Program-made: the position numbers and the translations under genes
NCBI RefSeq assembly: GCF_001905545.1
Contig: NZ_LIPD01000002.1
Location: 62,001 to 126,000 of the forward strand
Length of the DNA stretch: 64,000 nucleotides
Direction of reading: 5' to 3'
Origin: Streptomyces sp. CB02056
GTDB taxonomy: Bacteria; Actinomycetota; Actinomycetes; Streptomycetales; Streptomycetaceae
Notes under the pieces: generated by a model
The model's database searches: none
Told to the model about the DNA's origin: nothing
The model's input: the letters and a program-made list of their open reading frames with translations, nothing else
Part shown: one piece after another, positions 18,305 to 27,055 of the stretch
Layout: each line of letters opens with the position of its first letter
How positions within the stretch are numbered: the first letter of the stretch is position 1

Positions 18305-18359
18305 GGTCGGGGCCCCGTCCGGATCGGCGCGTGGTCGGGCCCCGTCCGGATCGGCGCGT
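18305..18359. repeat. Two tandem copies of a 27/28-bp unit
   Basis: Copies at 18305-18332 and 18333-18359 differ only by one extra G in the first. They fill most of the tatD-rsmA gap and contain a palindromic GGGGCCCC-like core. Possibly a terminator-like or slippage-derived repeat. Confidence 0.7.
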
Positions 18360-18382
18360 CCGGACGGCGGCCCCGGCGCCCG

Positions 18383-18388
18383 TATCCT
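18383..18388 (+). promoter_or_regulatory. -10 box giving leaderless rsmA mRNA
   Basis: TATCCT ends 6 nt before the GTG at 18395, so transcription would begin at the start codon. No ribosome-binding site lies between. Confidence 0.4.
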
Positions 18389-18394
18389 TGGCGC

Positions 18395-19459
18395 GTGAGC
18401 ACCACCGACCCCACCTCTGACAGCCGCCCCCAGCCTCCGGCCGGGGGGACCCCCTTGCTGGGCAGTGCCGACATCCGGGAGCTGGCGGCCGCGTTCGGCG
18501 TGAAGCCGACCAAGCAGCGCGGGCAGAACTTCGTCATCGACGGCAACACCGTGCGGCGGATCGTCCGGGCCGCCGAGGTGACGGAGCAGGACGCGGTGGT
18601 GGAGGTCGGGCCCGGGCTCGGCTCGCTCACGCTGGCGCTGCTGGAGGTCGCGCGGCACGTGACCGCGGTCGAGATCGACCCGGTGCTGGCGCGGCACCTG
18701 CCGGACACCGTCGCCGCCCGGATGCCCGGCAAGGCGGACGCCTTCGACCTGGTGTTCAGCGACGCCATGGAGGTCACCGAGCTGCCCGGCCCGGCTCCCA
18801 CCGCGCTGGTCGCCAACCTCCCGTACAACGTCGCGGTGCCCGTCCTGCTGCACATGCTGGCGACCTTCCCCAGCATCGAGCGGACCCTGGTGATGGTGCA
18901 GAGCGAGGTCGCCGACCGGCTCGCCGCCAAGCCGGGCAACAAGGTGTACGGCGTCCCGTCGGTCAAGGCCAACTGGTACGCCGAGGTGAAGCGGGCCGGC
19001 GCCATCGGGCGGAACGTGTTCTGGCCCGCCCCCAACGTCGACTCCGGGCTGGTCTCGCTGATCCGCCGCGAGCCGCCGAAGACCAGCGCCAGCCGCGAGG
19101 AGGTGTTCGCGGTGGTCGACGCCGCGTTCGCCCAGCGGCGCAAGACCCTGCGCGCCGCGCTGGCTGGCTGGGCGGGCTCCGCCGCCGGGGCCGAGCAGGC
19201 GCTCGCGGCGGCCGGCATCGACCACAGGCTGCGCGGCGAGATGCTGACGGTGGAGCAGTTCGCCGCGATCGCCGAGCACAAGCCCGCCCAGGCCGAGGGG
19301 GCCGCGGAGGCCGGTCAGCGGACCGGCCGGGCCGGGGCCGCCGAGCGCAAGCCGGGCCGGTCCGCGGCTGCCGAGCCCGGGGCCGCCGAGCCCGGGGCCG
19401 CCGAGTCCGCTGAGCAGGCGCCCGCGTCCGCCGAGCAGACGACCGAGGACAGCGAGTGA
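18395..19459 (+). CDS. rsmA: 16S rRNA dimethyladenosine transferase
   Basis: A 354-residue KsgA/RsmA enzyme that dimethylates A1518 and A1519 near the 3' end of 16S rRNA. The N-terminal [13 protein letters not shown] segment, SAM loop [19 protein letters not shown], and the catalytic NLPYNVAVP motif are intact. The extra C-terminal 60 residues are a low-complexity Ala/Glu/Pro tail with a repeated AEPGA unit, not part of the usual family fold. The stop overlaps the ispE start by GTGA, so translation is coupled. Confidence 0.95.
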   Translation: MSTTDPTSDSRPQPPAGGTPLLGSADIRELAAAFGVKPTKQRGQNFVIDGNTVRRIVRAAEVTEQDAVVEVGPGLGSLTLALLEVARHVTAVEIDPVLARHLPDTVAARMPGKADAFDLVFSDAMEVTELPGPAPTALVANLPYNVAVPVLLHMLATFPSIERTLVMVQSEVADRLAAKPGNKVYGVPSVKANWYAEVKRAGAIGRNVFWPAPNVDSGLVSLIRREPPKTSASREEVFAVVDAAFAQRRKTLRAALAGWAGSAAGAEQALAAAGIDHRLRGEMLTVEQFAAIAEHKPAQAEGAAEAGQRTGRAGAAERKPGRSAAAEPGAAEPGAAESAEQAPASAEQTTEDSE

Positions 19460-20373
19460 TCACCGTACGGGTACCGGCCAAGGTCAACGTCCAGCTGGGG
19501 GTCGGCGGGCTGCGCGCCGACGGCTTCCACGACCTGGCCAACGTCTTCTTCGCCGTCGCCCTCGGGGACGAGGTCACCGCCACCGCGGCGCAGGGCGTGA
19601 CGCTGAGCTGCTCCGGGCCGGACGCCGCCGCCGTCCCGCTGGACGACAGCAACCTCGCCGCCCGCGCCGCCCGGCTGCTCGCCGCCCACCACGGCATCGC
19701 CGACCCGGGCGTGCACCTGCACATCGCCAAGGCCATCCCGGTGGCCGGCGGCATGGCCGGGGGCAGCGCCGACGGCGCGGCCGCGCTGGTCGCCTGCGAC
19801 GCGCTCTGGCAGCTGGACACCCCGCTCCCCGTACTGCTGGAGCTGGCCGCCGAACTCGGCTCCGACGTGCCGTTCGCCCTGGTCGGCGGCGTCGCCCTCG
19901 GCCGCGGCAGGGGCGAGATCCTGGAGCCGCTGGCCGTCGAGGGCACCTTCCACTGGGTCTTCGCGGTCGCCGAGGGCGGCCTGTCCACCCCCGCCGTGTT
20001 CCGCGAGTGCGACCGGCTGCGCGAGGAGGCCGGCACCGGCTCCAGCGACACCGACGTCCCCACCCCGGACGCCGACCCGGCGCTGCTCGCCGCCCTCGCC
20101 GAGGGCGACCCGGTCGCCCTGGCCGCCGCCCTCGCCAACGACCTCCAGCCCGCCGCGCTCTCGCTGCGCCCCGCGCTCGCCGCCACCCTGCGGGCCGGCA
20201 CCGAGGCGGGCGCGCTCGGGGCACTGGTCTCCGGCTCCGGGCCGACCTGCGCCTTCCTGGTCAAGGACGCCGAGGCCGCCGCCGCGGTCGCCGGGGCGCT
20301 GCGGGCCTCCGGCACCTGCCGGACCGCGCACGCCACCCACGGGCCGGTGCCGGGGGCGTCCGTCGCGGGCTGA
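19456..20373 (+). CDS. ispE: 4-diphosphocytidyl-2-C-methyl-D-erythritol kinase
   Basis: A 305-residue GHMP kinase of the MEP isoprenoid pathway, phosphorylating CDP-ME at the 2-hydroxyl. The substrate motif [12 protein letters not shown] is at the N-terminus (Lys-Val-Asn instead of Lys-Ile-Asn) and the ATP-binding glycine-rich loop is [17 protein letters not shown]. The third GHMP motif is [16 protein letters not shown] 19456 overlaps the rsmA stop. In actinomycetes ispE is typically coupled to rsmA in this way. Confidence 0.95.
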   Translation: MITVRVPAKVNVQLGVGGLRADGFHDLANVFFAVALGDEVTATAAQGVTLSCSGPDAAAVPLDDSNLAARAARLLAAHHGIADPGVHLHIAKAIPVAGGMAGGSADGAAALVACDALWQLDTPLPVLLELAAELGSDVPFALVGGVALGRGRGEILEPLAVEGTFHWVFAVAEGGLSTPAVFRECDRLREEAGTGSSDTDVPTPDADPALLAALAEGDPVALAAALANDLQPAALSLRPALAATLRAGTEAGALGALVSGSGPTCAFLVKDAEAAAAVAGALRASGTCRTAHATHGPVPGASVAG

Positions 20374-20493
20374 CGCGGTGAGGCCGCCGCGGCGGGCCCA
20401 TTAGGCTGGGGAGATCGGGGTGTCCCGAGAGGGGCATCCGGCCGTCGAGCGGCGGGCCGCCCCGCGACCGCCGAACCCTGGAGCGCAGCACAC

Positions 20494-22332
20494 GTGGCCG
20501 TCAACCTCGCCACCATCGAGTCCGTCACGAAGGTCTACGGCACCCGCGCCCTGCTGGACGCGGTCAGCCTGGGCGTCAGCGAGGGCGACCGGATCGGCGT
20601 CGTCGGCCGCAACGGCGACGGCAAGACCACCCTGATCCGGATGCTCGCCAAGCTGGAGGAGCCCGACGGCGGCCGGATCACCTGGAACGGCGGCCTCGAA
20701 CCGGCCGTCCTCACCCAGCACGACTCGCTCGACCCGAAGGCCACCATCCGGCACGAGGTGATCGCCGGCCGGGCCGACCACGAGTGGCTCGGCGACGCCC
20801 GCATCCGCGACATCATCGAAGGCCTCTTCGGCGGCCTCGACCTGCCCGGCTTCGCCGACGGCCTGGACACCGTCATCGGCCCGCTCTCCGGCGGCGAGCG
20901 CCGCCGGATCGCCCTCGCCAAGCTGCTGCTCGGCTCGCCCGAACTGATCATCCTGGACGAGCCCACCAACCACCTCGACGTCGAGGGCATCAACTGGCTC
21001 GCCCAGCACCTGCAGAAGCGCCGCTCCGCGCTCGTCTGCGTCACCCACGACCGCTGGTTCCTCGACCAGGTCTGCACCCGGATGTGGGACGTCCAGAACG
21101 GCGAGGTGCACGAGTACGAGGGCGGCTACTCCGACTACGTCTTCGCCCGCGCCGAGCGCTCCCGGATCGAGGCCGTCGAGGAGCAGAAGCGCCAGAACAT
21201 GGCCCGCAAGGAGCTGGCCTGGCTGCGCCGCGGAGCCCCCGCCCGCACCTCCAAGCCGCGCTACCGGATCGAGGCCGCCAACGCCCTGATCGCGGACGTG
21301 CCGGACCCGCGCGACAAGTCCGAGCTGATGAAGTTCGCCAACGCGCGGCTCGGGAAGACCGTCTTCGAGCTGGAGGGCGTGACCGTCACGGCCGGCCCGA
21401 AGCTGCTGCTGGAGAACCTCACCTGGCAGCTCGGCCCCGGCGACCGGATCGGCCTGCTCGGCGTCAACGGCGCCGGCAAGACCTCGCTGCTGCGCGCGAT
21501 GCGCGACGCGTACGCCTCCGAGGGCGACGTCCAGCCGGCGTCGGGCGTCATCAAGGTCGGCAAGACCGTGCGGCTGGCCTACCTGTCGCAGGAGGTCGCC
21601 GAGCTGGACCCGGCGACCCGGGTGCTCCAGGCCGTCGAGCAGGTCCGCTCGCGGGTCGACCTCGGCAAGGGCCGGGAGATGAGCGCCGGCCAGCTGTGCG
21701 AGCAGTTCGGCTTCGGCAAGGACAAGCAGTGGACGCCGGTCGGCGACCTGTCCGGCGGCGAGCGCCGCCGCCTCCAGCTGCTGCGGCTGCTGATGGACGA
21801 GCCCAACGTGCTCTTCCTGGACGAGCCCACCAACGACCTGGACATCGAGACGCTCAACCAGCTGGAGGACCTGCTCGACGGCTGGCCCGGCTCGATGGTC
21901 GTCATCAGCCACGACCGCTTCTTCATCGAGCGCACCACGGACACCGTCCACGCGCTGCTCGGCGACAAGAAGATGCGGATGCTGCCGAACGGCGTCGACG
22001 AGTACCTGGAGCGCCGGGCCAGGATGGCCGCCGCGGCCACCGCCGCCGCTCAGGCCGGCGCCGCCGCCCCGACCGCCACGGCCGTCGCGGAGGACGGGGG
22101 CGCGGCCCCCGCGCTGTCCGGCGGGGACCTGCGGGCGGCGAAGAAGGAGATGCAGAAGCTGGAGCGGCAGATCGCCAAACTGGACGAGAAGGAGTCCAAG
22201 CTGCACGCCCAACTCGCCGAGCACGCCGCCGACTTCTCCAAGGTCGCGGAGCTGGACGCGCAGCTGCGCGCGGTCCGGGACGAGAAGGAGGAGCTGGAGA
22301 TGGGCTGGCTGGAGCTGGCCGAGCAGGTCTGA
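20494..22332 (+). CDS. ABC-F family ATPase (Uup/EttA type)
   Basis: A 612-residue protein with two ABC domains and no membrane helices. Walker A motifs are GRNGDGKT and GVNGAGKT, both signatures read LSGGERRR, and Walker B motifs are LIILDEPTNHLD and VLFLDEPTNDLD. The interdomain linker (about residues 235-290) matches the ABC-F P-site tRNA-interaction motif region, and a C-terminal charged coiled coil (about residues 535-605) resembles the Uup DNA/ribosome-binding tail. ABC-F proteins act on ribosomes, some giving antibiotic resistance; this location after ispE fits a housekeeping member. GTG 20494 has GGAG about 10 nt upstream, and TAGGCT at 20403 is a candidate -10. Confidence 0.92.
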   Translation: MAVNLATIESVTKVYGTRALLDAVSLGVSEGDRIGVVGRNGDGKTTLIRMLAKLEEPDGGRITWNGGLEPAVLTQHDSLDPKATIRHEVIAGRADHEWLGDARIRDIIEGLFGGLDLPGFADGLDTVIGPLSGGERRRIALAKLLLGSPELIILDEPTNHLDVEGINWLAQHLQKRRSALVCVTHDRWFLDQVCTRMWDVQNGEVHEYEGGYSDYVFARAERSRIEAVEEQKRQNMARKELAWLRRGAPARTSKPRYRIEAANALIADVPDPRDKSELMKFANARLGKTVFELEGVTVTAGPKLLLENLTWQLGPGDRIGLLGVNGAGKTSLLRAMRDAYASEGDVQPASGVIKVGKTVRLAYLSQEVAELDPATRVLQAVEQVRSRVDLGKGREMSAGQLCEQFGFGKDKQWTPVGDLSGGERRRLQLLRLLMDEPNVLFLDEPTNDLDIETLNQLEDLLDGWPGSMVVISHDRFFIERTTDTVHALLGDKKMRMLPNGVDEYLERRARMAAAATAAAQAGAAAPTATAVAEDGGAAPALSGGDLRAAKKEMQKLERQIAKLDEKESKLHAQLAEHAADFSKVAELDAQLRAVRDEKEELEMGWLELAEQV

Positions 22333-22333
22333 G

Positions 22334-24406
22334 CTAGTCGTCCGGTCGGGTACGGAGGAGCGCTTCGAGCTCCTCCGCCGCACGGCCCAGCGCGCTGCGC
22401 GTCGGGTCGTGCGGGGCGGGTGTTGCGACTGTCGGGGTCGCCGCCGTTGCCGGGGGCGTCGGGGGTGTCGGCGCGCTTGGGGCCGTCGGCGGGCGGTGCG
22501 CGCGGGCGCTGGCGGTCAGTTCGTCCAACGCGCGCCGCACCCGGTCGACCTCGGCCGGGTCCGGCACCCGGCCGCCGTACCGGATCTGCGCCGCGAAGGC
22601 CGCCACCGCGCCGCCCAGCCGCTCCAGCGCCGCCGTCGCCGGCAGCCACCGCTCGGCCAGCCGGCCGGTGGGCGGCGGCTCGGCCAGCCCCTGCTGCACC
22701 TCCCGGCGGGCGTCCGCCAGCGCCCGGTAGGCCGTACGGCGCAGCCACACCTGGGCGGTGCCGGTCCGGCCGCCGTCCTGGCCGCTGTCCGGGCCGCTGT
22801 CCGGGCCGTCGTCCTGGCCGGCGCCGCGGACGACGGCGTCCAGGTAGGCCCGCAGCGCCGTCGTCGCGTCGACCAGCCTGGGCTCGATCCGGTGGCGCGG
22901 GCGCTCCGGCCACAGCAGGTAGCCGAAGAGCAGCACGATCGCGCTGGCCAGCACGGTGTCCAGGACCCGGGGCCAGAACTCGGCGGCGCTGCTCTGCCCG
23001 CCGAGCTGGAGCAGGACCAGCGCCATCGGCGTCATCACCACGGTGTTCAGCCCGTAGTGCGCCGCCGTGGCGTACGGGAGCAGGGCCACGCAGCCGGCGG
23101 CCATCGCGGTCAGCGCCCACTCGTCGGTGGTGGCCATGAGCAGAGCCGCGGTCACCGCCACCCCGAGCACCGTGCCGACCGAGCGGCTCACCGCGCGCAG
23201 GAACACCGAGCCGAGGTCCGGCTTCAGTACGAAGGCGATCGTCATCGGCACCCAGTAGCTCTTGCTGAGCGGGTAGTTGGCGGTGACCGCCGAACCGACC
23301 GCGATGCACAGCGCGACCCGCAGCCCGTACCGGACCGACCCCCGGGACAGCAGCCGCACCCGCAGCCGCCAGGGGTCCGGCGGCGGCGCGGGGGCGGTGC
23401 CGAGCCGGGTGTCGCGGCCGGCCACGGTGTCGGCGGCGGCGCGCAGGGCCACGTCCAGGGCCTGCCGCGAGGGGGTGTCGGGCCGCCAGTCGGGGACGGC
23501 GACCTCGCCGCCGCCCCGCCGCACGGCGGCCGCCAGCCGGTTCGGCACCTCGGCCACCTCGGGCGGGACCGGGCGGCGCGCCCACAGCAGGCCGGTCGCC
23601 GCCTCGGTGGCGGCGAGGGCCGCCTCGTACATCCGGGCCCGGCGGTTCCGCCTGCTTCGGTGGTCCTGCCGTTCCCGGCGGTCCCTCCGATGCGTGCCGA
23701 GGAGGTCCTGGAGCTGGTTCAGGCGGGCCGTCAACACCTGGCGGGAGGCCCCCGCCCGCGGGCCGCCCAGGTCGGCGAGGGTACGGCCGAGCGCGTCGTA
23801 CGCGGCGGCCAGCGCCCGGTTGCGCGGATCCGCGGCAGGCCGGTTCGGCGCACCCGCCGGCAGCCCGAGCAGCACCACGAACGCGGCCCCGACCGGCAGC
23901 ATCGGCGCCGCCGCCCACCACGGCTGCGGCAACGGCATCCCACTGCCCAGCGCCGCCGACACCAGCAGCAGCATCCCCGCCGCCGACCCGCGCGGACCGG
24001 TCGCACTCAATGCACCCGAGGCGAAAGCGGTCAGCGTCAGCACGACACCCAGGACGAGGCCGTCCGCGTCCACGTGCTGGAGCGCGGTGCCGATCAGCAT
24101 GCCGAGCGCCGAGGCGAGGACCGCCGTCCCGATCCGGGCGGCCCGCAACCTGCCCGGCTCGGCCCGGTCGTTCATCGTCGCGTGCATCGCCCCGAGCCCC
24201 GCGAACACCCCCAGATCCAGCCGGTGCACCAGCAGCCCCACCGCCAACGGCACCGCCATGCCCACCGCCGCCCGCACCATCAGCGCCACCGGCACCGGCG
24301 GCCGCGCGGGCCGCGCGGCACGGGCCCACCAGGGGGAAGGGGAGACGTCGGGAGAGCTCACGCGGTCACGTCCGTTCTGCGGCCTGGGGTCGCTGCTGTG
24401 CGACAT
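22334..24406 (-). CDS. FUSC family (aromatic acid exporter-like) membrane protein
   Basis: A 690-residue protein with two blocks of transmembrane helices: residues about 40-190 and 355-495, each of about six helices, separated by a long soluble segment with a predicted helical bundle. The second block contains the KSYWVPMTIAFVLKPDLGSVFLRA segment typical of FUSC/YccS/PET transporters. Family members export aromatic acids or phenolics; the substrate here is unknown. A short PDSG repeat and a Pro/Thr-rich C-terminal linker are low complexity. Its stop is 1 nt from that of the convergent ABC-F gene. The 272-nt upstream gap to the type VII block contains no other gene I can support. Confidence 0.85.
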   Translation of the reverse strand: MSHSSDPRPQNGRDRVSSPDVSPSPWWARAARPARPPVPVALMVRAAVGMAVPLAVGLLVHRLDLGVFAGLGAMHATMNDRAEPGRLRAARIGTAVLASALGMLIGTALQHVDADGLVLGVVLTLTAFASGALSATGPRGSAAGMLLLVSAALGSGMPLPQPWWAAAPMLPVGAAFVVLLGLPAGAPNRPAADPRNRALAAAYDALGRTLADLGGPRAGASRQVLTARLNQLQDLLGTHRRDRRERQDHRSRRNRRARMYEAALAATEAATGLLWARRPVPPEVAEVPNRLAAAVRRGGGEVAVPDWRPDTPSRQALDVALRAAADTVAGRDTRLGTAPAPPPDPWRLRVRLLSRGSVRYGLRVALCIAVGSAVTANYPLSKSYWVPMTIAFVLKPDLGSVFLRAVSRSVGTVLGVAVTAALLMATTDEWALTAMAAGCVALLPYATAAHYGLNTVVMTPMALVLLQLGGQSSAAEFWPRVLDTVLASAIVLLFGYLLWPERPRHRIEPRLVDATTALRAYLDAVVRGAGQDDGPDSGPDSGQDGGRTGTAQVWLRRTAYRALADARREVQQGLAEPPPTGRLAERWLPATAALERLGGAVAAFAAQIRYGGRVPDPAEVDRVRRALDELTASARAHRPPTAPSAPTPPTPPATAATPTVATPAPHDPTRSALGRAAEELEALLRTRPDD

Positions 24407-24678
24407 TGCGCGGCAGATGGGGCGTACCGGGTCAGTCTACCCAGGCCGTCCGCGGCGGCTCCCACATGTCAAGTTCGTACCGATCGCGTACGGGCGGGCC
24501 AAGGTCCCTGCCGGTCCGACAGAGGCGATGGCTACGATGACGGAGGCGGAAACCGTCCACAGGGCGGACGGTGTACCGACCAGGACGGTACGACCCAGAA
24601 GTTGACGGTGTGTTGCGGAACGCGGCAGCCCGGGACGCCCCGGGCGCGGCGGGCCGTACGGGGGAGAGGTGAACTGCT

Positions 24679-25230
24679 GTGGCAGAAGGTGACGCGAAGG
24701 AGCCGGGGGCTCCTGCGCCGGCGAACCCTTCGGGGGACACGACACCGTTCATGCTGGACCACAAACTCCCATGGCCGTTGGGAGGGTTCAACATCGCTCC
24801 CATCGTCAGTACGGTGCAGACGAACGTCAGCGCCGGTGACCTGGTGGCGGCATTCGGCAAGCATGACGTCCAGGTCGAGCTCGATACGCTCACGGCGTTT
24901 GCGGGGAAGATCGAGGCACTGCTTGCCGCGATGGAGGGGTCTGCGGCTGCTCCGTACAAGCTCCAGGAGCAGAAGCTGACGGGCAAGAGCTTTGCGAGCG
25001 CGGAGTTCTCCGAGGCGACGGCCTTGACGACCGCCTACGAGAAGGTCCACGCCCAGCTCGTCAAACTCCACAAGGACTTCGTGTCGCAGATCGAGGCGAT
25101 GAAGAACGCGGTCATGAAGACGGCAGGCAACTATTCGACCAACGAGGAGCACACGACCGCCGCCCAGAACTCGGTCGCGAAGGGCGCGGGCGTGCCGACG
25201 ACCGGACCGGGAAGCTCCGGGTCCCTCTGA
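24679..25230 (+). CDS. Probable small helical type VII secretion substrate
   Basis: A 183-residue protein, almost all alpha-helical, with no transmembrane segment. Residues about 45-160 form two long amphipathic helices separated by a loop, and the second ends in AGNYSTNEE, matching the YxxxD/E export signal of ESX substrates (Tyr-Ser-Thr-Asn-Glu). It is longer than canonical WXG100 proteins and lacks a WXG turn. GTG 24679 follows GGGGAGAGG at about 10 nt. The next gene encodes a WXG-containing protein, so the two may form a heterodimeric substrate pair. GC content is lower than neighbouring housekeeping genes. Confidence 0.65.
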   Translation: MAEGDAKEPGAPAPANPSGDTTPFMLDHKLPWPLGGFNIAPIVSTVQTNVSAGDLVAAFGKHDVQVELDTLTAFAGKIEALLAAMEGSAAAPYKLQEQKLTGKSFASAEFSEATALTTAYEKVHAQLVKLHKDFVSQIEAMKNAVMKTAGNYSTNEEHTTAAQNSVAKGAGVPTTGPGSSGSL

Positions 25231-25274
25231 TGGCAGTCGGCGGAGGCAGTTCACGGGGAAACGGGGAATAGGCA

Positions 25275-26957
25275 GTGTCAGACGGAACGAACTTCGAAGC
25301 GATCGACCACTCCGGGCTCAAGGGCATGGTCGACGGCACCAACCCTGCTTTGGTGCTGGACCGTGGCAATAAGCTTCAGGATGCGGGCCGTGTTCTGAAG
25401 GAATTGAGCCAGGCACTCAAGTCGCACATCGGCAACATCACTTGGGAGGGACCGGCCGCGGAGAGCTTCAAAACCTGGGCCGGGAACCTGCAGCAGTCGG
25501 CCGACCTGTTGGGCAACTACTCGGCTGGTGCGGGTGGGGCCATGCATCAGGCGGGCGAGGCGCTCAGCCTGGCCAAGTCCGCAGTGCCGGATGTGCCGAC
25601 GTGTGACCTTGCCACGGTGAACACGCGCCAGCGCCAGGGGCCACCCGACGCCGCGGCGCAGACGTCGGCCAACTTCACGCCTGAAGGGTCGACCCCCGCG
25701 AATCTCGACTCGATCATGAAGAAGCGCAATCCCGGCACTTGGGTCACCGCAGCCGAGGCCGATGCTGCTTCGCAGCGTGTCTACAAGGCACATCAGGAAG
25801 CCATCCACCAGATGGAGAAGCTTGGGCAAGCGTATGCCGCGGCCACGACGACGTTGAACGGGCTAGGCGCTGACTTGTCCCTGCCGGGAACACCCCCAGG
25901 GACGAACCGAGACGATCAGTCGGACTTCTCGACAGGGGGCGGCTCTGGCGCAGGCCGTGGTGGCTCTGTCCGCAACCCGCGTTCGGGTGGCGGAAGCGTC
26001 GGCGGTGGCTCCGACCCGTCCGGTGGCGGCGGCTACGGCGGCGGAAAGGTCCTGCCCCGTGACCCGGGCTTGGACGGCCCCGGCCCGTCCAACCCGGGCA
26101 ACACCCCGCCCCCGCCGCACGGTGGCGGCGGCCAGCTGCCGCCCGCGCCGCAGGACCCGGGGACCTCGACCCCGCCGTCGTACCCGTCGGACCCGGTCAA
26201 CCGTCCGGGCACCGACCTCAACAGCCTGCCCACCCTGCCGACCCTGCCCACGCAGACCGGCCCGTACGGCCCCGGCGGCGGCCAGCTGCCGACGGACGGA
26301 CCGACCACCCTGCCCGGCTACCCGAACGGGCCGAGTGGCCCGGGCGGCGGGCCCGGCGTTCCCGGTGGCGGCCCGGTCACGGGCATCCCGGGTGGACCGG
26401 GCGGCGGCACCGTCCCGACCAAGGGCGGTGGCAGCGGGTACGTCCCGGGCAAGGGCGGCGGCCAGATCCCGGTGCGCACGACCCCGTTCGGTGGCGGCCC
26501 CGGGCAGGGGAGGAGCGGGACTCCCGGGCTGCCCAGCGGGACGGTCTTCGGCGCCCGTGAGGCGGGGCCGGGCGGCGGCGGCCGGGTCGGTGGGCCCGGC
26601 GGCATGGGCGGCGGCATGCACCCCGGCATGGGCGGTGCCCACGGCGGTGCGGTCGGCGCCGGCGGAGGCTCGCGCGGCCGGGGCCTGTCCTCGACCACGG
26701 GTGGCACGGTTGGTGGCCGCAAGGGCCCGACGGCCGGCGGGGAGTTCACGCCGGGTGGTACCGGTCTGCGCAACCGCGCGGCGGGTGCCGGCGAGGGCGG
26801 CCCCCAGGCCAGGCAGAACGGCATGATGGCCCCCGGAGCGGTGGGCCACGGCGGCCGGAAGGAGCGCGACCGCCGCCAGCGGGCCGACTACCTGCACGAG
26901 GACGAGGAGACCTGGACCAGCGGTACGCCGCACAGCAATCCGGACGTGATTGAGTAG
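25275..26957 (+). CDS. WXG-domain type VII secretion substrate with long Gly/Pro tail
   Basis: A 560-residue protein. Residues 1-200 are helical and carry a WXG motif in TWEGPAAESF (Trp near residue 57), like WXG100/PPE proteins. Residues about 210-530 are a Gly/Pro-rich, presumably disordered region. The tail ends in DYLHEDEETWT, in which YLHED is a YxxxD export signal; this ending is recurrent in actinobacterial ESX substrates. GTG 25275 is 44 nt after the preceding stop. The protein is probably exported and interacts with the wall or another cell. It is followed by a strong hairpin before the mycosin genes. Confidence 0.7.
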   Translation: MSDGTNFEAIDHSGLKGMVDGTNPALVLDRGNKLQDAGRVLKELSQALKSHIGNITWEGPAAESFKTWAGNLQQSADLLGNYSAGAGGAMHQAGEALSLAKSAVPDVPTCDLATVNTRQRQGPPDAAAQTSANFTPEGSTPANLDSIMKKRNPGTWVTAAEADAASQRVYKAHQEAIHQMEKLGQAYAAATTTLNGLGADLSLPGTPPGTNRDDQSDFSTGGGSGAGRGGSVRNPRSGGGSVGGGSDPSGGGGYGGGKVLPRDPGLDGPGPSNPGNTPPPPHGGGGQLPPAPQDPGTSTPPSYPSDPVNRPGTDLNSLPTLPTLPTQTGPYGPGGGQLPTDGPTTLPGYPNGPSGPGGGPGVPGGGPVTGIPGGPGGGTVPTKGGGSGYVPGKGGGQIPVRTTPFGGGPGQGRSGTPGLPSGTVFGAREAGPGGGGRVGGPGGMGGGMHPGMGGAHGGAVGAGGGSRGRGLSSTTGGTVGGRKGPTAGGEFTPGGTGLRNRAAGAGEGGPQARQNGMMAPGAVGHGGRKERDRRQRADYLHEDEETWTSGTPHSNPDVIE

Positions 26958-26966
26958 GACGGCAAC

Positions 26967-27006
26967 GACTGCCCGGCCACTGGGCATCCCCAGTGGCCGG
27001 GCAGTC
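26967..27006 (+). terminator. Strong hairpin between substrate and mycosin genes
   Basis: An 18-bp perfect stem (26967-26984 with 26989-27006) and a 4-nt loop, 9 nt after the stop. It has no T-tract, so it may be an attenuator or mRNA-processing site as well as a terminator. Confidence 0.75.
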
Positions 27007-27055
27007 ACGTTCAGGGCACTGGTCTTGCTGACGGGGACATTGACGAGGAGCTGTG

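Noticed and set aside
26033..26824. Gly/Pro repeat region as a tandem-repeat array
   Set aside because: It is the coding sequence of the Gly/Pro-rich tail; units are irregular in length and not a CRISPR or satellite.
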